Shown: positions 59,792 through 64,000 of the stretch, piece by piece | How the letters are laid out: each line of letters opens with the position of its first letter | Numbering within the stretch: the first letter of the stretch is position 1 | Assembly (NCBI RefSeq): GCF_020216065.1 | Contig: NZ_JAIWNA010000003.1 | Span: 634,882-698,881, forward strand | DNA length: 64,000 bases | Source of the DNA: Nocardia rosealba | Lineage (GTDB): Bacteria > Actinomycetota > Actinomycetes > Mycobacteriales > Mycobacteriaceae | Direction of reading: 5' to 3' | Translations under genes and position numbers: made by a program | The notes under the pieces: generated by a model | Databases searched by the model: none | Told to the model about the DNA's origin: nothing | Seen by the model: the letters and a program-made list of their open reading frames with translations, nothing else

Positions 59792-62251
59792 TCAGCGGGC
59801 GGAGCTGCGGGAGAGGTTCCAGGCCCACCAGGGGTCGTCGTCGAGGCCTCTGCGGATGTTCGGCTCGATCTCGGCCCGGAGCGGGTCGGGGAGCCCGCGC
59901 AGGGCCGGGAGGATATCGGGGGACAGGGTCGTGAGGTAGGCGGTGTCGAGCCGCCCGTTCTGTTCCCACCGGGCGATATTCCGTTCGGCGACAAGGTATT
60001 CCGGGTTGATCGCCGCGAGGGCGACGAGCGTGGCCAAGGCGGTGCCGACGGCGGCGCGCGGCACCCAGCTCCACCGCAGCCGTCCGATCGCGACCAGCAT
60101 CAGCACGTACAGCAACCCGACCCACAGCTCACACATCGACACCAGCAGGCGCAGCACCGTGAACCCGTAGGCCTGCTGGTAGGTCCACATGCGGCCGAGC
60201 GCGGAAACGACGATGATCAGCGTCAGCAGGCTGACCACACCGAGCAGCACCCGCACCCACAGCCGGTCGGCGGCGGTGTCCTTGGCCGAGAAGTGCAGGA
60301 CGGTGGCGATCACCGCCAGGGCGAGGATGCTCACCGCCGACAGCTGCCAGAACCCGCTGCGCGCGTATTCGGCGTAGGTGAGCCCGGCGGTGCGCTGCAC
60401 GTAGTCGTCGCCGCCGAACAGGGCGACGAACTGGCCACCGAGGAACACCCCGAACAACACCGCGAGCACCGCCACCGGCAACGCCCACTCACTGCGCGTC
60501 CACAACCGCCTCGGCCGGACGGTCTCGCCGGCGGCGGGCAGCGGTCCGGCCAGCAGATACAGCGCACCCAACGCGCCCATGCCCAGCACGGCGAACAGCA
60601 CCAGCCACTCCCATGCGGCAGCGGAGTCCACCTCGGGCACCAGCCCGCTCAACAGCGTCGCGAACGTCGCGTCGGCCCCACCGAGCAGCGGCACGAACAC
60701 CACGAGCAGCACTGCCGTCGCGGCCACCGAAACCCCGTACCGCCGCACCCGCGACAACTCGGTCGTCCCGGCCTGCCGCACCCCCGAGAACGCCCACGGC
60801 ACAGCGACGAACGACTCGATCGGCACCGCGATCATGTCGAACCACACACCCCGCGTACTCCGCCGCCCCAACACCGCGAACGACCCCGCCACACAGGCCC
60901 CGATCACACACCACGCGAACAACCACCCCGCCGCCCGAACAGCCCCGACCCCCAACAGAACCAGCGCCAACCCGACCCACCAACTACGCCCCCACCGCAA
61001 CGCCACCCGCTGCACCACCCGCACGACCGATCCCCCGGACCGTCCGCCCCGTCCCGCACCAACGACACCCGCACCGGCCCCGGCAATCCCGCTGTCCCCA
61101 CCAGCAGTCACAACCTCAGGAGCCGTCACCCCACTCGCACCGGATTCCGCACTCGCAATTGGGCCGGCGTCTGCGCTGTCACCCGGGCGCGTGCCCGCAT
61201 TCGCACCGGTTCCCGCAGGAATCTCGGTGCTCGCGCGCGCGGCCGTGTTGGTGTCGGCCTCTGATTCCGCGGCTGCGCTCCTAGATGTATCCGAGCGTGC
61301 GCTGGGCGTCGCGGTGGCGGGCATCGAGGGCGCGATGGTCTTCGTCTGCTCGGTCCGCGAGCCGTCCACGACTCGGGTGCCGGTCGCATTCGGCGCCGTC
61401 GTCGAGTCCGCGGCCACCGGCTTCTCTCCGGGATTCGCTGAATCGCCCTTGGCGGCACCAGGAATTCGCTCCGACGTTCGCGTGGTACTTCTGCGCGCCC
61501 GCTGGTCGACGGCGCAGAGGGCGGCGGTGATGGCGGTGCCGGTGAGGAGCCAGCCGATGCCGGGGCGGTCGGTGGGGATCACCGTGGCGCCGACGACGCC
61601 GACGAGCGCTGCGGCCGGAAGGACGCCGGACGGGCGGGCGACGCGGCGCCAGCGCGGTGGGGTCGGGGGACGTGGTGGTGCTGCCGTGTGCCGGATTGGC
61701 GACATCGGTTCCACGGCGGCTGCCTGCCAGCCGGACGTCCAGGACGGGGGAGTGGAAGTGCCCGATGCCGACCGGTCGGCGGGAGACGTCGTCGGCTTGG
61801 TCAGGGGGCCAGGTGGTCCGTTGGGCGCGGCCCTATCGGGTGCGGGGGTCGAATCGGACTGGACAGGTTCGCGCGCCTGGGCGGTGGTGTCAGCGCCGGA
61901 ATCGGCAGTTGCAGTGTCCGAATCACCGGACTGCGCGGTATCGGACGGCTGATTGCCCTTCTGCGCAACAGAATTCGCGGTCGAATCGCCGGAATCGGCG
62001 CCGTGGTGCGACGCTCCGAGCTCGCTCTGCTCCTTCGCGCCGGGTGGGGCGGCATCGGGTTTCGCCTCGGATCGGGCGGTGTCCGGCACGGCGAGGGCGT
62101 CGGGGCCTGCCTCTGGGCTCGGCTCGACTCGGGCCTCTGGTGCGGGAGAGTCTCGGCGTTCCGCACCTGACCCGGCAGAGTCCGCCGGATTCGGTGTGGC
62201 ATCGGGAAGTTCGTTGTCCTCGCCGGACCGCTCTGTGGTCGATTTCGTCAT
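59792..62251 (-). CDS. DUF4173/DUF4153-type membrane protein with long disordered regions
   Basis: Protein of 819 residues. Residues 1-205 are disordered (Ser, Ala, Glu, Asp, Pro), 210-250 contain two hydrophobic spans (PSGVLPAAALVGVVGATVIP), 255-395 are again disordered, and 400-760 carry about ten spans of the DUF4173 type (GSFAVLGRRSTRGVWFDMIA, VFLGGQFVALFGGDDYVQRT, AEYARSGFWQLSAVSILALA). A soluble tail ends DDDPWWAWNLSRSSAR. DUF4173 proteins often neighbour two-component systems; here one lies 70 bases upstream in the same direction. Function unknown. Confidence 0.82.
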   Translation of the reverse strand: MTKSTTERSGEDNELPDATPNPADSAGSGAERRDSPAPEARVEPSPEAGPDALAVPDTARSEAKPDAAPPGAKEQSELGASHHGADSGDSTANSVAQKGNQPSDTAQSGDSDTATADSGADTTAQAREPVQSDSTPAPDRAAPNGPPGPLTKPTTSPADRSASGTSTPPSWTSGWQAAAVEPMSPIRHTAAPPRPPTPPRWRRVARPSGVLPAAALVGVVGATVIPTDRPGIGWLLTGTAITAALCAVDQRARRSTTRTSERIPGAAKGDSANPGEKPVAADSTTAPNATGTRVVDGSRTEQTKTIAPSMPATATPSARSDTSRSAAAESEADTNTAARASTEIPAGTGANAGTRPGDSADAGPIASAESGASGVTAPEVVTAGGDSGIAGAGAGVVGAGRGGRSGGSVVRVVQRVALRWGRSWWVGLALVLLGVGAVRAAGWLFAWCVIGACVAGSFAVLGRRSTRGVWFDMIAVPIESFVAVPWAFSGVRQAGTTELSRVRRYGVSVAATAVLLVVFVPLLGGADATFATLLSGLVPEVDSAAAWEWLVLFAVLGMGALGALYLLAGPLPAAGETVRPRRLWTRSEWALPVAVLAVLFGVFLGGQFVALFGGDDYVQRTAGLTYAEYARSGFWQLSAVSILALAVIATVLHFSAKDTAADRLWVRVLLGVVSLLTLIIVVSALGRMWTYQQAYGFTVLRLLVSMCELWVGLLYVLMLVAIGRLRWSWVPRAAVGTALATLVALAAINPEYLVAERNIARWEQNGRLDTAYLTTLSPDILPALRGLPDPLRAEIEPNIRRGLDDDPWWAWNLSRSSAR

Positions 62252-62321
62252 GTTTCCCCTCGAAAATAGGTGTGCTCGTCCGCCCCCGGGACCAGTGGTC
62301 GGGGGTGGTGATGTGGGCGAG

Positions 62322-63347
62322 TCAGGAGGTGGGCAGGACTACCCGGATGCGCGAGCCGGGGTCGGCCACCGCGATCGTGCCGCCGTGCAGGTCGACGACC
62401 CAGCGGGCGATGGCGAGGCCGAGCCCGGTACCGCCGCCGTCGGTGCGTCCGCCCCGGGTGAAACGGTCGAAGACGGTGGCGCGGTCGGCTTCCGGGATGC
62501 CGGGGCCGTCGTCCTGGATCTCGAGGACCACCGTGTCGGCATCGGCGCGGGCGGTCACGCGCACCTCACCGCCTGCGGGCCCGTGCCGGGCGGCGTTGTC
62601 GAGGAGGTTGAACAGCACCTGGTGCAGCCGGGAGCGGTCACCGAGGACCACCGCGTCGGCCGGTTCGACCGTCGTGGTGAACCGCACCCCGCGACCCAGC
62701 GCGGCCGTCATCACCTCGGCCTCGGCAATGGCCTCTGTCAGAAGTGTTGTCAGCGGAAGGGTTTCGCGATCCAGGGGACTGGCCCCCGCTTCGATGCTCG
62801 ACAGGTCGAGTAGTTCGGCGACGAGCAACCCGAGCCGTTCGGTCTGTGCCAGCGCGGTGCGCAGGGTGGCCGGGTCGGGGTCGCTCACCCCGTCGACGAT
62901 GTTCTCGAGTACGGCGTGCAGCGCGGTGACCGGTGTGCGCAATTCGTGCGACACATTCGCGATGAGATCGCGGCGCTGCCGGTCGGCGGCGGCCAGATCG
63001 GCGGCCATCTGGTTGAACGCGGTCGCCAGCTGGCCCACTTCGTCCCGCGACGACGCCCGCACCCGGAAACTGTAGTCGCCCTGGGCCATTCGCCGGGCCG
63101 CCGCCGTCATCTCGCGCAGCGGCCGGGTGATGCCGTGCGCGAGGATCTGCGAGGTGACCAACGCGATGAACATGGCGGTCAGGGTGGTGAACGTCGGCAA
63201 CCAGCCGATCCGGAACCAGAAGTAGGCGAACGCAACCGCACCCGAACAGACCATCAGCACAGCGAGTTTCAGCTTGATCGAGCGCAGTGGGTCGAGCGGG
63301 CGAGGCAACCGGTCGGCGATCCGGTCCAGTGCGGTCGGCACGCTCAT
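62322..63347 (-). CDS. Two-component sensor histidine kinase
   Basis: Membrane kinase of 341 residues. Two spans near residues 30-70 (LAVLMVCSGAVAFAYFWFRI, TAMFIALVTSQILA) enclose almost no outer loop, so the signal is probably sensed within the membrane. A HAMP domain follows (ITRPLREMTAAARRMAQGDY), then the H-box VSHELRTPVTAL with the phospho-accepting histidine, N-box FNLLDNAARHG, DDGPGIPEADR and GGGTGLGLAIARWVV. The ATG at 63347 overlaps the response-regulator stop in an ATGA, so the two are coupled. Confidence 0.93.
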   Translation of the reverse strand: MSVPTALDRIADRLPRPLDPLRSIKLKLAVLMVCSGAVAFAYFWFRIGWLPTFTTLTAMFIALVTSQILAHGITRPLREMTAAARRMAQGDYSFRVRASSRDEVGQLATAFNQMAADLAAADRQRRDLIANVSHELRTPVTALHAVLENIVDGVSDPDPATLRTALAQTERLGLLVAELLDLSSIEAGASPLDRETLPLTTLLTEAIAEAEVMTAALGRGVRFTTTVEPADAVVLGDRSRLHQVLFNLLDNAARHGPAGGEVRVTARADADTVVLEIQDDGPGIPEADRATVFDRFTRGGRTDGGGTGLGLAIARWVVDLHGGTIAVADPGSRIRVVLPTS

Positions 63348-64000
63348 CGCGCGTCCAAGGCGTAGCCGACACCGTGCACGGTGCGGATGAGGTCGGCACC
63401 GAGCTTGCGCCGCAACGCTTTCACGTGCGAATCCACCGCCCGGGTGCCCGCCGCGTCCGACCAGTCCCAGATGTCCTCGAGCAACCGCTCCCTGGCCAGC
63501 ACCGCACGCGGCCGCTGCGCCAACCGGGTGAGCAGATCGAATTCCAGTGGGGTGAGCCGTGCTTCGGCCTCGCCCCGCCACACCCGGCGCTCGGCGAGAT
63601 CGATCCGCAGATCACCGACGACGATGCTGCTGTCGCCGCGTTCGGTGGCCCGGTCCACCCGCCGCAGCAGCGCGTGCACCCGGGCGGCCAGCACCCGCAT
63701 GGAGAACGGTTTGGTCAGATAGTCGTCGGCACCGACACCGAGCCCGATCAGCTGGTCGGTCTCGTCGGTGCGCGCGGTGAGCATCAGCACCGGCACCGAA
63801 CGCTCGGCCTGAATCCGCCGGCACACCTCGAGACCGTCGAAGCCGGGCAGCATCACATCGAGCACCACCAGATCCGGTTCCCCCGCCGCCGCGGCGGCCA
63901 CTGCCGCCGGACCGTCGTGCGCCAGGTCGACGGTGAATCCCTCGGCGCGCAAACGCGCCGCCACCGACTCGGCGATCGTCACCTCGTCGTCGACGACGAG
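63344..64000 (-). CDS. OmpR/PhoB-type response regulator (partial, start outside window)
   Basis: About 218 residues are visible, beginning in the receiver domain at LVVDDEVTIAESVAARLRAE. The phospho-acceptor aspartate lies in PDLVVLDVMLPGFDGLEVCR, the switch threonine in VLMLTARTDE and the lysine in DDYLTKPFSMRV. The C-terminal winged helix (LTPLEFDLLTRLAQRPRAVL, RAVDSHVKALRRKLG) is of OmpR/PhoB type. Only the first few residues are lost beyond base 64000. It probably controls itself, the kinase and perhaps the DUF4173 gene downstream. Confidence 0.94.
   Translation of the reverse strand, partial: LVVDDEVTIAESVAARLRAEGFTVDLAHDGPAAVAAAAAGEPDLVVLDVMLPGFDGLEVCRRIQAERSVPVLMLTARTDETDQLIGLGVGADDYLTKPFSMRVLAARVHALLRRVDRATERGDSSIVVGDLRIDLAERRVWRGEAEARLTPLEFDLLTRLAQRPRAVLARERLLEDIWDWSDAAGTRAVDSHVKALRRKLGADLIRTVHGVGYALDAR

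Overview
The window is high-GC actinobacterial DNA from a mycolic-acid-containing member of the Corynebacteriales, most likely Nocardia (inference). Signs of this are a mycolyltransferase-type esterase, a WS/DGAT acyltransferase, IdeR-type iron boxes, GuaB1, RecBCD, many GTG/TTG starts and several starts with a -10 hexamer but no Shine-Dalgarno. From about 11 to 49 kb the gene order follows M. tuberculosis Rv1841c-Rv1854c: two CNNM/CBS membrane proteins, guaB1, BlaR-like and BlaI-like genes, a Rv1847-like thioesterase, ureABC-ureFGD and ndh. Two large accessory blocks interrupt this backbone. One (18.4-29.8 kb) lies between blaI and the thioesterase. The other (33.3-44.5 kb) lies inside the urease cluster, between ureC and ureF.

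Left end (1-10.6 kb): a 3-oxoacid-type CoA-transferase pair with a divergent IclR regulator; a 1.2-kb gene-free scar holding a 3' fragment of tRNA-Pro with its terminator, direct repeats, hairpins and a truncated glycosylase-like gene; a TetR regulator divergent from a paired acyl-CoA dehydrogenase operon; a Crp-type regulator, an AI-2E-type transporter, a PucR/CdaR regulator and a small conserved-looking protein. Backbone part 1 (10.6-18.4 kb): small membrane protein, two CNNM proteins behind a leader with mutually exclusive hairpins, guaB1, a DEAD-box helicase and a BlaR1/BlaI pair.

Insert 1 (18.4-29.8 kb): a siderophore ABC transporter and a divergent FhuF-like gene sharing an iron box, an APC permease, and a cell-envelope cassette. 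The cassette consists of two tandem pairs of 37-38-residue hydrophobic peptides, a mycolyltransferase-like esterase and a WS/DGAT enzyme. The peptides resemble PorA/PorH mycomembrane channel subunits in size and composition and are the best candidate for an undescribed system here. A DinB-like/MerR pair and an L,D-transpeptidase follow. Between the transpeptidase and the thioesterase lies a promoter overlapped by an IdeR box and, about 100 nt downstream, an intrinsic terminator. This is the structure and genomic position of the mycobacterial iron-sparing sRNA MrsI (ncRv11846).

The urease structural genes (30.9-33.3 kb) are followed by insert 2: a YbaB-like, EspC-like and WXG-type trio that looks like type VII secretion substrates without a secretion machine, an O-methyltransferase, HxlR regulator and aminotransferase, a P450, a quinone oxidoreductase-like enzyme, a DUF418 protein and a TetR/MFS efflux pair. 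ureF, ureG and ureD then resume behind their own apparent leaderless promoter, followed by ndh.

The right end (50-64 kb) carries recC, recB and recD with a 79-codon open frame bridging recB and recD through stop/start overlaps at both ends, a DUF4173-type membrane protein with very long disordered segments, and a two-component system cut by the window edge. No CRISPR array, complete tRNA, rRNA or intact insertion sequence was seen.
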